DNA of 64,000 nucleotides, taken from Methylobacterium sp. (GTDB lineage: Bacteria; Pseudomonadota; Alphaproteobacteria; Rhizobiales; Beijerinckiaceae). The position numbers and the translations under genes are program-made. Below the pieces are notes generated by a model. It saw only the letters and a program-made list of their open reading frames with translations, was not told the origin of the DNA and made no database searches. The stretch lies in assembly GCA_002928875.1 (NCBI GenBank), contig PERO01000012.1, positions 108,549 through 172,548 on the forward strand, in the 5' to 3' direction. The stretch's first letter is position 1, and every line of letters starts with the position of its first letter. Below are positions 38,701 through 45,738 of the stretch, piece by piece.

Positions 38701-40553
38701 GCCAGTTCGTCGGAACGCGCCGTGAGCGCCTCGACGACATTCGCGCCCTTCTCCTCGATGAGCTTCGCGGTGTCGATGCCGCGGCTCTCCATGGAGGCGA
38801 TGAAATCCTGGCTCGCGGAGCGCATCGTCTCGTTGATCTCGATCGCGCGGCTGCCGATCGTCTCGATGATGTCGCGGCTGTTGGTCTGGAAGGCGGTGTT
38901 CACCACCTCGGCCGTCTCGGTGATCTCGCCCTTGAGCGCCGCGCCGGTATCGCGGATGAGGCGAGCCGAATTCTCGCTGACCTCGCCGAGCCGCTCGGCG
39001 GCGGAACGTGTCACGTTTTCCCATTCGCCCGTCAGGCTGGCGCTGGTTTCGCGGATCGACTGGGCCGCGTTCTGGCTCATCTCGGCCAGCTGACGCGATG
39101 CCGCGCCGGTGGCGCTGTCCCATTCGGCGGTGAGCGCGCTGCCCGAGAGGCGCATGGCCTCGGCGGCGCGCTGGCTCGTCCCCATGATTTCGCGCTGGAT
39201 CAATTCGGCCTGTTCCGAAAGCCGCGAGACGAGCAGGCGGCTCGCTTCGTCGAGCCCGCCCGTGGCACCGTTGGTGACCTGCTGGATTTCCGCGAGCAGC
39301 GCCGCCCGCGTGGTGTTCAGCTGGGTGATGATGGCGCCGGCCGTGGCTTCGAGCGCCCCGTTGGTGTCCGCCGTCGCGCCGGAGAGCGATTCGGCCAGTT
39401 CGCCCGTCCGCGCCCGGATGAGGTCGCCGGCATGCAGCGCGGAACTGTCGAGGGTCGCGACGAGTTCATCCTGCTTGCCGGCAATCAGGAAGGTCACGCG
39501 CTCGCCCGCGTCATCAATCGCCTTGGCGATGCTGTCGCCGGCCTTGCCGATATCGGCGGAAAAGCCCTGATGCGCGGCATCGATGGTGTTCCGGATGCGA
39601 TCGGCCGTCGCCATGATCGCCTCGCGCTCGGCGGCGAGTTCGGCAACGAGCTGGCGCATCTTGTATTCGTTGTCGGCGTAGGAGCGTTCCAGCGCGCTCA
39701 CCTCGCCATGCACGATGCTTTCGAGTTCGGTCGCGCGCGAGAGCGCACGTTCGACGCCGTCGCCGATGGACGCGACCTCGCGGCGCACGGCCTGGCCCAG
39801 CGTGAAGACGGCATCCGCGCCGACCGATTCCGGCTCGGCGAGACGGGCCGCGACTTCGGCCATCACCCGCGCCGAATTGCGCAGGTCGCGCGAGCGCAGA
39901 TGCAGGGCCGCCAGCGCGAACACGAACAGGATGGGAAGCACCACGCCGATTCCGGCCAGCGCCAGCGGCAGGGTGATGCCGGGCCTCAGCAGCCCTTCGG
40001 CGGTGTAGAAGAAGCCGTCGCGTTGCGACAGGAGCATCCAGGCGGCCGCGATCCACAGGCCGGAAAAGGTGGCCGCCAGCCAGTAGGCCGTGCGCGGGCC
40101 GGCCTGCCGCAGCGGTTCGAGCATCTCCTGCACCGAGGCGCGGCGATCGTCATTGGCCGGCATGATGGGATTGCGGCGCGGCTCCGGCGCGTTGAGCGCG
40201 GCTGCAGGGGCCGGCTCGGCGGAGGGCGAGGGCGGCGGCTCGATGCGCGGCTCCGGCACCCGGGTTTCCGGGGCCTTCGCCTCGGGCAATTTGGGTTTGC
40301 GCTGCGGTGGCTTGATGTCGAGGCGCGCCTCGGGCACCGGCTCCTTGCCGGGCTCGGGCTGGAACAGCTCGATCTCCTCGATGCGCGGCAGGCGGGGCGG
40401 CACGCCTTCGCCGGTCGCCTCGGCCGGGCCGGTGGCGGGAGATGTGGACGTTTCCGGCTTGCCGGTTGTGTCCTTGCCGCCGAGACCCAGGGCTTCCTCG
40501 ATCGCCGAGAGGGCGGCATCGGAAGCGTCGGGCGTTTTTTTCTGCGTGGCCAT
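35787..40553 (-). CDS. Giant membrane-anchored coiled-coil protein
   Basis: Very large protein, about 1588 residues. Four parts are visible. (1) A cytoplasmic N-terminus of 150 residues rich in Pro, Glu and Ala. (2) Two membrane spans at about 157-176 and 191-217. (3) A helical rod of roughly 1100 residues with hundreds of Ala, Glu, Thr and Arg and irregular repeats built on patterns such as ERLAETF and EIxETLxxTSR, like apolipoprotein or methyl-accepting coiled coils. (4) A Pro-rich hinge containing PAAFEPAPR twice, and a compact conserved-looking C-terminal domain (IDHEAAIELWERYRRGERNV). I do not recognise a named family. TipN-type polarity proteins share the layout, but no specific motif supports that. 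The start could also be ATG 40559 or GTG 40562. An Hpt gene is divergent. Confidence 0.75.
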   Translation of the reverse strand: MATQKKTPDASDAALSAIEEALGLGGKDTTGKPETSTSPATGPAEATGEGVPPRLPRIEEIELFQPEPGKEPVPEARLDIKPPQRKPKLPEAKAPETRVPEPRIEPPPSPSAEPAPAAALNAPEPRRNPIMPANDDRRASVQEMLEPLRQAGPRTAYWLAATFSGLWIAAAWMLLSQRDGFFYTAEGLLRPGITLPLALAGIGVVLPILFVFALAALHLRSRDLRNSARVMAEVAARLAEPESVGADAVFTLGQAVRREVASIGDGVERALSRATELESIVHGEVSALERSYADNEYKMRQLVAELAAEREAIMATADRIRNTIDAAHQGFSADIGKAGDSIAKAIDDAGERVTFLIAGKQDELVATLDSSALHAGDLIRARTGELAESLSGATADTNGALEATAGAIITQLNTTRAALLAEIQQVTNGATGGLDEASRLLVSRLSEQAELIQREIMGTSQRAAEAMRLSGSALTAEWDSATGAASRQLAEMSQNAAQSIRETSASLTGEWENVTRSAAERLGEVSENSARLIRDTGAALKGEITETAEVVNTAFQTNSRDIIETIGSRAIEINETMRSASQDFIASMESRGIDTAKLIEEKGANVVEALTARSDELAERMIGTASRIEETLGTTSRAVTGVLEDTSRRIETSMSQGAREMEVLLGNNAQRLADTFGANGLQIEATLQRSITKIEETLAENARGFERALEGTRGGLETALANQGVALVDLITSRVEQANEAFAIAGESLGTLITDRTREASAGLKTEIDDLGLALARQSTEATERLANTGRDVLQAMNQHGQRVNEALAANAARLAETVTARTAGLGERFEEFEKTFIATTDKLEHAVVAQSDVLGARLADRTQQVTANIESLLNRVESGVDERAKTLSDMVALRTLEFTRAVQETGGSLLGNLEEKVQVFGSRIVAPLGQQIEILDQKATQATEALGQRTQELNAVFEKSAQEANEAIGRHTEEIRVVLEQKAQKATEIVIDRLDQSADAILLRAGEVERSLTSLSREVGNELMSRADQISTLIDEKGAHFVSSFERHGLAMVQGLETASTEIAERVTASLAELNSAIENGSAKSLHHLVEANDRLRGEVAELLDKLGDANRVLNTIVGSTAKGLSDIEGRLGDRVRGLEATLAAILSAASEGSDALSARVEAIRAASGDLLSTSQNTVVALDDRANAMRNLSGELSASQANLSSLLGERQQALEGLVGTLNARIEDVDAMLRSFTSLVEDQLSTAEARAREASTLVHQSAETAAQAIGSQYERIRLETGKERERTAAALRQAYDQANTEMTSLLQNGVQGFLATAGDLRQATRDILADLEATRAALQAGGLEIPREAREASQNLKRVVGDQLRALSELNEIVSRSGPALDVSEPRRAEPEPPRAPQPRPAAFEPAPRPAAFEPAPRPAPPPPPRPATPAPRGGAGSGSWLSGLLERASDDEPVAGARFARTGEPRPGEGGSARRIESLDSLSVDIARMIDHEAAIELWERYRRGERNVFTRKLYTLQGQEAYDDIRRRYRRDPEFKRTVDNYVDQFERLLAEVAGDDRDSLVARTYLTSDTGKVYTMLAHAAGRFD

Positions 40554-40639
40554 CAACATCACACCTTGTTCGCGACGCGTCGGGACTGCAGCTTCCCGGC
40601 CCCGGCGGCGGGGAGGAAGCGTTGGTCCGCACTCGTACT

Positions 40640-40654
40640 TTAACCTTTATTTTA
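40640..40654. promoter_or_regulatory. Possible CtrA-like box in the giant-gene/Hpt intergenic region
   Basis: TTAACCTTTATTTTA matches the CtrA pattern TTAA-N7-TTAA at seven of eight positions. It lies in an A+T-rich island about 90 bases upstream of the coiled-coil gene and 180 before the Hpt gene. A single near-match is weak evidence. Confidence 0.25.
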
Positions 40655-40800
40655 CGGATCGCGGACGGCAAGGGAAACAGGCAACGTTAACGATGTGGAA
40701 TCGTCGTTAACGCCACCGGAACCATGCCGCGCGATCCGCGCTTCGGCTTACCTCGGCGTTTACGGGATCCGGTTCAGGCTGCTTGCCTGATCACTCCGGC

Positions 40801-40836
40801 CAGGAGCCCGTTTCCAACCAGGAGCCCGTTTTCAAC
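40801..40836. repeat. Tandem 18-bp repeat just before the Hpt start
   Basis: Positions 40801-40818 and 40819-40836 are the same 18-base unit (CAGGAGCCCGTTTCCAAC) with one mismatch. Each carries an AGGAG, so the repeat duplicates the ribosome binding site of the downstream gene. If translation began at TTG 40783, it would encode QEPVSN-QEPVFN. Confidence 0.7.
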
Positions 40837-41220
40837 ATGCCCGCCCATGCATTCGCCGCCTCGTTCGCGGCTCACAACAAGGCCCCGTCCTTCGAGCGCC
40901 CCGTCGATCTCGTCCATCTCGCGCGCCAGACCCTGGGAGACCGCGCGCTGGAGCGTGAGGTCCTGGCATTGTTCCAGGTTCAGGCCCGCTCCATCCTTGC
41001 ACAGCTAGCGCAGGCTGGCGAGGCCGGCTTGCGGCAGGATCTCGCGCATACCCTGAAGGGTTCGGCCCGCGCGGTCGGCGCCTGGAAGGTCGCGGATGCC
41101 TCCGAGGCCTGCGAGATCCTCGCGGTTGCGACCGATGCCGAATGGCGCACCGGCCTTTCGGACCTGTCGGCCCGCATCGATGCCGCGCTGGCGGCCATCG
41201 AGGAGATCATCCGCCATTAG
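40837..41220 (+). CDS. Hpt-domain histidine phosphotransfer protein
   Basis: Small cytoplasmic phosphorelay protein, 127 residues, essentially one Hpt domain. The phosphorylatable His lies in DLAHTLKGSARAVGAWKVAD (near residue 71), with the usual helix-turn around it. Hpt proteins pass phosphate between hybrid kinases and response regulators; no such partner is adjacent. Its divergent neighbour is the giant coiled-coil protein. ATG 40837 has AGGAG 12 bases upstream, rather far; TTG 40783 is an alternative start. Confidence 0.85.
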   Translation: MPAHAFAASFAAHNKAPSFERPVDLVHLARQTLGDRALEREVLALFQVQARSILAQLAQAGEAGLRQDLAHTLKGSARAVGAWKVADASEACEILAVATDAEWRTGLSDLSARIDAALAAIEEIIRH

Positions 41221-41427
41221 GGCGGTTTCCGATCCGATCGAACCGGATCGGTGGCCCGGTCTTTTGTCTGGTCGCAGGGTCTTGCGGCCAACCGGAATCC
41301 CCCTGGCCGGAAAATGCCTCAATCCGGGCGGATCACGCGCGAAGCCTCTCGCCAAATGCGGCAGGAAAAGGTAGTTCCCGGTTCAAGGTCGAGCCTTGCC
41401 GAGACTGTCCGAGAGAGATTGCCGCCC

Positions 41428-41748
41428 ATGCCCCGCATCACCTTCGTCGAGAACAACGGAACCACGCGCACTGTCGATGCCGACACGGGTTCCACCGTGA
41501 TGGAAGCCGCCATCCGCAATGCGGTACCGGGCATCGAAGCCGAATGCGGCGGCGCCTGCGCCTGCGCCACCTGCCACGTCTATGTCGCCGAGAACTGGCT
41601 CGCCGCGGTGGGCAAGCCGGCTCCGATGGAGGAGGACATGCTGGACTTCGCCTTCGATGTCCGGCCGAATTCGCGCCTGTCCTGCCAGATCAAGATCACC
41701 GATGCCATGGACGGGTTGACCGTCACCACCCCGGAACGCCAGGCCTGA
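41428..41748 (+). CDS. [2Fe-2S] ferredoxin, adrenodoxin-like (second copy)
   Basis: Soluble ferredoxin of 106 residues. The cluster motif reads [16 protein letters not shown] near residues 38-53, with an extra Cys compared with the usual spacing, and the last Cys in RLSCQI near 88. The C-terminal MDGLTV is conserved with adrenodoxins. Its core is very like the ferredoxin at 29089, but it lacks that protein's N-terminal extension. It is monocistronic as far as I can see. Partner unknown; P450, Rieske oxygenase and Fe-S assembly roles are all possible. Confidence 0.92.
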   Translation: MPRITFVENNGTTRTVDADTGSTVMEAAIRNAVPGIEAECGGACACATCHVYVAENWLAAVGKPAPMEEDMLDFAFDVRPNSRLSCQIKITDAMDGLTVTTPERQA

Positions 41749-41820
41749 CATTCACCAGCCCGTGACTTGCGGGTGACCTCATCGGCCTAGAGGGAGGGGT
41801 GGGGGCAGCAAGGATTCGGC

Positions 41821-42543
41821 ATGTCGGCATTGGTTCTGGCTTATCTCGCGGGGGCGTTGACCACGCTCAATCCGTGCGTCCTGCCCATGGTGCCCTTCGT
41901 GCTGGCCACGGCGTTGCGTGAGGGACGCTGGGGCCCGCTCGCGCTGATGGGCGGCATGAGCCTCACCTTCACCGTCCTTGGAACGCTGGTGGCATCCGTC
42001 GGGCCGGCGATCGGCCTTTCGACCGACTCGATCCGCGTGGCCGGCGCCTTCATCATGATCGCGCTGGGGATCGCGATGCTGCTGCCCGCGACGCAACGCG
42101 TCTTCGCGACCGGCCTCGGTCCGGTGGCGGATCAGGCCTCGGGCGTGCTCGATCGCCTGTCGCTCGGCGGGCTCTCCGGGCAATTCGTCACCGGCATGCT
42201 GCTCGGGGCGATCTGGAGCCCCTGCGCCGGGCCGTCGCTCTTCGCGGCAATCGGGCTTGCGAGCCAGACCGGCACGGTTGCACAGGCGGCACTGGCAATG
42301 TTTGCCTTCTCCCTCGGCGCCTCGAGCATTCTCCTCGCGCTCGCCTACGGGGCCCGCGAGGTGCTGGCCCGCCGGAAGGCGGCGCTGATGGGCTTCGCGA
42401 CATCGGGCCGGGCGAAGCTGGTTTTCGCAGTCCTGTTCATCGCCATGGGCGCGATGATCCTTTCCGGCATCGACAAGACCATCGAAGCGTCGCTCGTGCG
42501 CGCCATGCCGGAATGGCTGGTGGATTTCACCACGCGCTTCTGA
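41821..42543 (+). CDS. ccdA: CcdA-family thiol-disulphide membrane transporter
   Basis: Inner-membrane protein of 240 residues with six hydrophobic helices, matching CcdA, which passes reducing power from cytoplasmic thioredoxin to periplasmic proteins, mainly for cytochrome c maturation. The two redox cysteines are at residue 19 (TLNPCVLPMVPF) and residue 135 (IWSPCAGPSLF), each flanked by the conserved prolines. The several c-type cytochromes in this window are possible clients. There are no other ccm genes nearby. Confidence 0.92.
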   Translation: MSALVLAYLAGALTTLNPCVLPMVPFVLATALREGRWGPLALMGGMSLTFTVLGTLVASVGPAIGLSTDSIRVAGAFIMIALGIAMLLPATQRVFATGLGPVADQASGVLDRLSLGGLSGQFVTGMLLGAIWSPCAGPSLFAAIGLASQTGTVAQAALAMFAFSLGASSILLALAYGAREVLARRKAALMGFATSGRAKLVFAVLFIAMGAMILSGIDKTIEASLVRAMPEWLVDFTTRF

Positions 42544-42578
42544 CGATCGCGCCCGGCCGGCAAACACTGGGCCTGCGG

Positions 42579-43802
42579 TTATTCGGCCGGCGCCGTCGGC
42601 TGTTTCGTGAAGATCGTCTCGTTACCCGGTCCGGGATGGCGCGGCACGAGGAACGACAGGGTCAGCGAGGTGGTGGCGATTCCCGCGCCGAGATAGAACA
42701 CGATGCTCGGGTTCTTGAGCCACAACAGGCCGAAGGTCACCGGGATGAACACGGCGGCGATATGGTTGATCGTGAAGGCACAAGCCGCGGTCGGCGCCAT
42801 GTCGGCGGCATCGCCGATTTTCTGGATGTAGCTCCTCTGCGCGATGACGAGGATCGAGAACACGCCATCGATGATGAAGAGCAAGGCGGCCACCGTCGCA
42901 TTCCCGGTCATGGCATAGCCGATGAAGACGAGGATCAGCACCACGTTCTCGATGCCGATCGTCCGCCTTTCGCCCCAATGCCCCACCAGCGCGCCGAGGC
43001 GGGGAGCCAGAAAGGTGTTGAGCCCTGACGTGACGAGCAGCAGCATCGCCATCTGTGGCACGGTGTAGCCGAATTTCTCGACCAGCAGGAAGCCCGCGAA
43101 GGCGGTGAAGATCTGGCGGCGCGCGCCGTTCATCAATGTCAGCGCGTAATAGAGCCAGTAGCGCTGGCGCAGAACGATCGTCTTGCGCTGCGGAACCGGC
43201 CCGTCGAATTTCGGGAAGAGCAGAAAGGCAGCGATCGTGATGGCGATGCAGGCGAAGCCGACGATTGAAAAAAGCAGCATGTAGTTCTGCGAGCCGCTCC
43301 ACCACAGCAAGGCGAGGCCGGAATAGGCCACGAACTGGGCGGTTGCCGCCGCGCCCGCCACCCGGCCCATGAGGCGCGGCGCATCCTTCTTCGGGAAGAG
43401 CTGCAGCGAGAGCGACTGGTTCACGGTCTCGAAATAGTGGAAGCCCACCGACATGATGAAGGTGGTGATGAGCAGGCCCGTCAGCGTGGGGAAACCGCCG
43501 GTCAGCGCGATGCCCGCGCCAAGGATGACGAGCGCGATGTAAGCGACCGTCTGCTCGCGCATGACCAGAAACCAGTAGATCGCGGTGAAGGCGAGGAAGC
43601 CGGGAATTTCGCGCACGCTCTGGGCAAGGCCGATTTCGGCGCCGGTGAACTGCGCGGCATCCTTCGCGAAGTTGTTGAACAACGTCACCCAGCCAGCATA
43701 GCCGAGCATGTTCACGAAGGCGAGGACCATCAGGAAGGTCACCGGCTCCGACAGTGCCAGCCGGAAGCGGGAACGCGGCAAATCCACGGCGGGGGTCGTC
43801 AT
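42579..43802 (-). CDS. MFS transporter
   Basis: Inner-membrane transporter of the major facilitator superfamily, 407 residues with about twelve spans. The loop between spans 2 and 3 is poorly conserved; the central cytoplasmic loop (near 200-225) contains KFDGPVPQRKTIVLRQR. No signature that identifies the substrate is visible. The start ATG at 43802 precedes a short basic N-terminus. It converges on ccdA, with only 35 bases between the stop codons. Confidence 0.85.
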   Translation of the reverse strand: MTTPAVDLPRSRFRLALSEPVTFLMVLAFVNMLGYAGWVTLFNNFAKDAAQFTGAEIGLAQSVREIPGFLAFTAIYWFLVMREQTVAYIALVILGAGIALTGGFPTLTGLLITTFIMSVGFHYFETVNQSLSLQLFPKKDAPRLMGRVAGAAATAQFVAYSGLALLWWSGSQNYMLLFSIVGFACIAITIAAFLLFPKFDGPVPQRKTIVLRQRYWLYYALTLMNGARRQIFTAFAGFLLVEKFGYTVPQMAMLLLVTSGLNTFLAPRLGALVGHWGERRTIGIENVVLILVFIGYAMTGNATVAALLFIIDGVFSILVIAQRSYIQKIGDAADMAPTAACAFTINHIAAVFIPVTFGLLWLKNPSIVFYLGAGIATTSLTLSFLVPRHPGPGNETIFTKQPTAPAE

Positions 43803-44014
43803 GCATGGGCTCCCGGTAAAGCAGGAGCGATGATCCTTCAGCCCTGATCCGTCAAATGATTTCTGGTGATGGAACGATCACAGGTCGTTTTGCGTCCCTT
43901 TCCGGCGCTTGTCCGACATCAAGGACGCGGTTGTCCCGCCATGCGAGACGGGATGCAAGCTCGGGCGGCCAAAATCGCGCCGCCGCTTATTCCGGCGCAC
44001 CACAGGAGGACGTC

Positions 44015-44440
44015 ATGTTCAAAAAATTGCTGGTTCCGGTCGATCTCGGCGACGAAGCCATGGCGAAGGCCTCGCTCGATGCCGCCAAGGCTCTCGCCGG
44101 GCCCTGGGGCGCGGAAGTGCGCCTCGTGCATGTCCGGCCGATCCTGCCTTCGGCCTATCTCGAATATGTACCGGCCGATTTCGAGGGTCTCGAGAAGAAG
44201 CGCGCAGTCGAGGATCTCGCGGCACTCGCGGGCAAGCTCGGGTTGCCCGCCGGCAAGGTGAGCACGGCCGTGCGGACGGGCGGCGTCTATCACGAGGTGC
44301 TGGCGGAAGCGGAGGAGTCGAAAGCCGACCTCATCGTCGTCTCCTCGCACTGGCCGACGCTGGCGACCTATCTCGTCGGCAGCCACGCGACGAATATCGT
44401 GCGCCACGCGCATTGCTCGGTGCTGGTGGTGCGCGCCTGA
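44015..44440 (+). CDS. Universal stress protein (UspA family)
   Basis: Cytoplasmic stress protein of 141 residues, one Usp domain. The start MFKKLLVPVDLGDEAMAKAS and the C-terminal nucleotide-binding run GSHATNIVRHAHCSVLVVR are family-typical; the glycine pattern suggests ATP binding, although the full G-2x-G-9x-G(S/T) motif is incomplete because HWPT replaces the usual HGR/K. A strong ribosome binding site, AGGAGG, fixes this ATG over a longer upstream frame. Its stop abuts the convergent gene without a gap. Confidence 0.92.
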   Translation: MFKKLLVPVDLGDEAMAKASLDAAKALAGPWGAEVRLVHVRPILPSAYLEYVPADFEGLEKKRAVEDLAALAGKLGLPAGKVSTAVRTGGVYHEVLAEAEESKADLIVVSSHWPTLATYLVGSHATNIVRHAHCSVLVVRA

Positions 44441-45028
44441 TCAGGGCAGCACGGGTGGCGGCATCGCCCCGGCCTGGAACCGGGCGGGGCGATTGCGGGT
44501 GAGGTAATCGCGCATCCAGAAGCCGAGATAGCCGAACAAGGCCACGGCGAGGCCGGCGGCGAACCAGCTCCGGTCGATCAGCGAATAGATCGCCATGGCG
44601 AAGAGCGCTGCCAGCGTCGCGAGCCCCGCGACCAGCATGCCCCAGAATTTCCACGCCGGAACGCCCGCGACGAGTTCCACCTGCGGGCGTGCCTGCTCGG
44701 CGCGCGCGCAAAGGGCCGTGACGAAGCGGGTATAGTCGTCGTTCTGCTTCTCGGTTTCGATCAGCGATTTCCACGACAGGCTGTCGAAGGTCACGCTCTT
44801 GCCATCGGTGGCGCGGACGCTGCAGGCGAAGGCGCGATGCGCCGTGTTGCGCGGCGAGAAGCGCAAGTTGACCCGCTCGATCGCGGTCAGCGGAAAGCGC
44901 TGGATCGAACGGCCACGCGTGGCAATCAGCTCGTGAGCCGTGAGTTCCAGCTCCAGCTCCGCCGCGAACGGTTTCGGGCGATGGCTGTAGCGGATGGTGG
45001 CAGCCTTGGGCATGATATCGGTCGGCAT
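44441..45028 (-). CDS. Membrane protein of unknown function
   Basis: Integral membrane protein of about 195 residues. The N-terminal 115 residues are soluble and beta-rich, with RYSHRPKPFAAELELELTAH and FPLTAIERVNLRFSP, resembling a PH-like domain; two spans follow (about 130-150 and 155-172), and the C-terminus is short. I do not recognise the family. Start uncertain: ATG 45028 is chosen, with ATG 45013 and TTG 45073 as alternatives. Confidence 0.65.
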   Translation of the reverse strand: MPTDIMPKAATIRYSHRPKPFAAELELELTAHELIATRGRSIQRFPLTAIERVNLRFSPRNTAHRAFACSVRATDGKSVTFDSLSWKSLIETEKQNDDYTRFVTALCARAEQARPQVELVAGVPAWKFWGMLVAGLATLAALFAMAIYSLIDRSWFAAGLAVALFGYLGFWMRDYLTRNRPARFQAGAMPPPVLP

Positions 45029-45135
45029 CGTTCGGGCGCGGTCCTTTGTCGCCGTCGCATCGCGGCGCGGCAAAGCTCCTTGCCTCAGGAAGGCGGGCGC
45101 GTCAAAGGTCGGCCGCGCGAACGGGAGAACGGAAC

Positions 45136-45666
45136 ATGCCGGTCAGGCTCATCCTCATGCGGCATGCGAAATCGGCCTGGCCAGCAGGTGTCGCGGATTT
45201 CGATCGGCCTCTCGCCGCACGCGGGCGGGAAGCGGCGCCGCTCATGGGCGGGTGGCTCGCGAGGAAGGGGCTCAAGCCGGACCTCGTCTGGGTGTCCGCC
45301 GCGAAGCGCACCCGAGAGACCTGGGCGCTGGTCGCGCCGGCCCTGTCGCCCGTCGAGCCGGCCTTCCTGCAGGCGATTTATGCGGCGAGCGAGGACGGGC
45401 TGATGGATCTCGTCCGGCAGGCGGACGAGGCCTGCGGCACCCTGCTGCTCGTGGGCCACAATCCCGGCATGCAGGAACTGGCCGGCGGCCTGGCCGATCC
45501 GCGCCGGAGCGATCCCGATGCCTTGTGCCGGCTCTCCGAGAAATACCCCACCGCGGGCATCGCCATTCTCGAGGCGGATGGGCGCTGGAGCGATCTCGCG
45601 CCCTGTAGCATGCGGCTTTCCACCTTCATCACGCCGCGCGCTCTGGGCGGCGTCGACGAGGATTGA
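45136..45666 (+). CDS. sixA: SixA-like phosphohistidine phosphatase
   Basis: Histidine phosphatase of 176 residues. The RHG-type motif LILMRHAKSAW (catalytic His near residue 10) and the second catalytic region LLLVGHNPGMQELAGGL (near 105) are both present. SixA proteins remove phosphate from Hpt domains, in E. coli ArcB and in alphaproteobacteria proteins of the nitrogen phosphotransferase system. An Hpt protein is encoded 4 kb upstream in this window, a possible but unproven target. GGGAGAACGGAAC precedes the start. Confidence 0.88.
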   Translation: MPVRLILMRHAKSAWPAGVADFDRPLAARGREAAPLMGGWLARKGLKPDLVWVSAAKRTRETWALVAPALSPVEPAFLQAIYAASEDGLMDLVRQADEACGTLLLVGHNPGMQELAGGLADPRRSDPDALCRLSEKYPTAGIAILEADGRWSDLAPCSMRLSTFITPRALGGVDED

Positions 45667-45738
45667 AAACCGGGATCACGGGTGATCCTCGCGTCTTCGC
45701 CCTTGCAGCCTTCGCCCGCAAGGGCCAAATCTCGGCGC

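Noticed and set aside
37287..40643. Open frame of 1118 codons on the plus strand opposite the giant coiled-coil gene
   Set aside because: It mirrors the repetitive codons of the real gene; the composition is unnatural and the minus-strand protein has a coherent domain layout, spans and terminator.
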